Part shown: positions 5,751-5,785 of the stretch, one piece after another | How the letters are laid out: every line of letters begins with the position of its first letter | Position numbering within the stretch: position 1 is the stretch's first letter | Assembly (NCBI GenBank): GCA_007123785.1 | Contig: SLGL01000281.1 | Span: 1-5,785 of the forward strand | DNA from: Balneolaceae bacterium | GTDB lineage: Bacteria > Bacteroidota > Rhodothermia > Balneolales > Balneolaceae | Length of the DNA: 5,785 bases | Direction of reading: 5' to 3' | The notes under the pieces: generated by a model | The model's input: only the letters and a program-made list of their open reading frames with translations | What the model was told of the DNA's origin: nothing | Databases searched by the model: none | Position numbers and translations under genes: made by a program

Positions 5751-5785
5751 TTAATTACCTGATACACCCTATCATTGTAACAGCT

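Larger units (their letters stand above)
5527..5785. other. AT-rich gene-free region upstream of the FMN reductase
   Basis: I see no complete gene here. The stretch should contain the reductase promoter and perhaps a promoter for a gene beyond the right edge. It holds a homopolymer-rich palindrome (5667-5694) and a block resembling one at the left end of the window (5727-5750). One minus-strand frame is open from the right edge for about 36 codons to a TAG near 5677; it shows no recognisable motif and is not called. Confidence 0.65.

Noticed and set aside
5677..5785. Possible 3' end of a minus-strand gene entering from the right edge
   Set aside because: About 36 codons are open to a TAG, but the stretch is very AT-rich, shows no motif, and an opening of this length is not rare by chance. 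More sequence to the right would decide.

Overview
The window carries four complete protein-coding genes, separated by very AT-rich spacers. In order they are: a lipoprotein M1-family zinc metallopeptidase (280-2274, +); a two-component pair made of a membrane histidine kinase (2448-4172, +) and an OmpR/PhoB-type response regulator (4159-4875, +) that overlap by 14 nt; and a small flavodoxin-like NAD(P)H-dependent FMN reductase (4987-5526, -) that converges on the pair. No tRNA, rRNA, CRISPR array, transposase or phage gene was seen.

The protein style suggests a Bacteroidota-like or Balneolota/Rhodothermota-like bacterium. The pointers are an M1 lipoprotein with a beta-rich C-terminal domain, mostly weak or absent Shine-Dalgarno sequences, AT-rich intergenic DNA beside moderate-GC genes, and TTG/TAnnTTTG-like promoter elements. 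This is inference from style, not a database assignment.

Region by region: 1-279 is a gene-free AT-rich leader with a small hairpin plus T-run and an inverted repeat. The peptidase follows and has all the M1 catalytic residues. The 173-bp spacer 2275-2447 is the most structured non-coding stretch: two back-to-back hairpins sit between two copies of an 18-nt direct repeat, and the second copy overlaps a plausible promoter for the kinase-regulator operon. The kinase has two membrane segments around a sensor region of about 250 residues that I cannot assign, and the regulator is a standard DNA-binding output protein. A 111-bp convergent spacer leads to the FMN reductase. The last ~260 bp (5527-5785) are AT-rich, hold an A/T-run palindrome, and contain a 24-nt block resembling one at the left end of the window.

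Functionally, the kinase and regulator should form one signalling unit: an extracytoplasmic cue, phosphotransfer from His330 to Asp60, then transcriptional control. The peptidase probably degrades peptides at the cell surface or in the periplasm. The reductase is a cytoplasmic flavoenzyme. Nothing in the sequence proves that the peptidase or reductase is regulated by the pair. The coding content looks ordinary; the parts worth a second look are the 2275-2447 spacer and the unassigned sensor domain.
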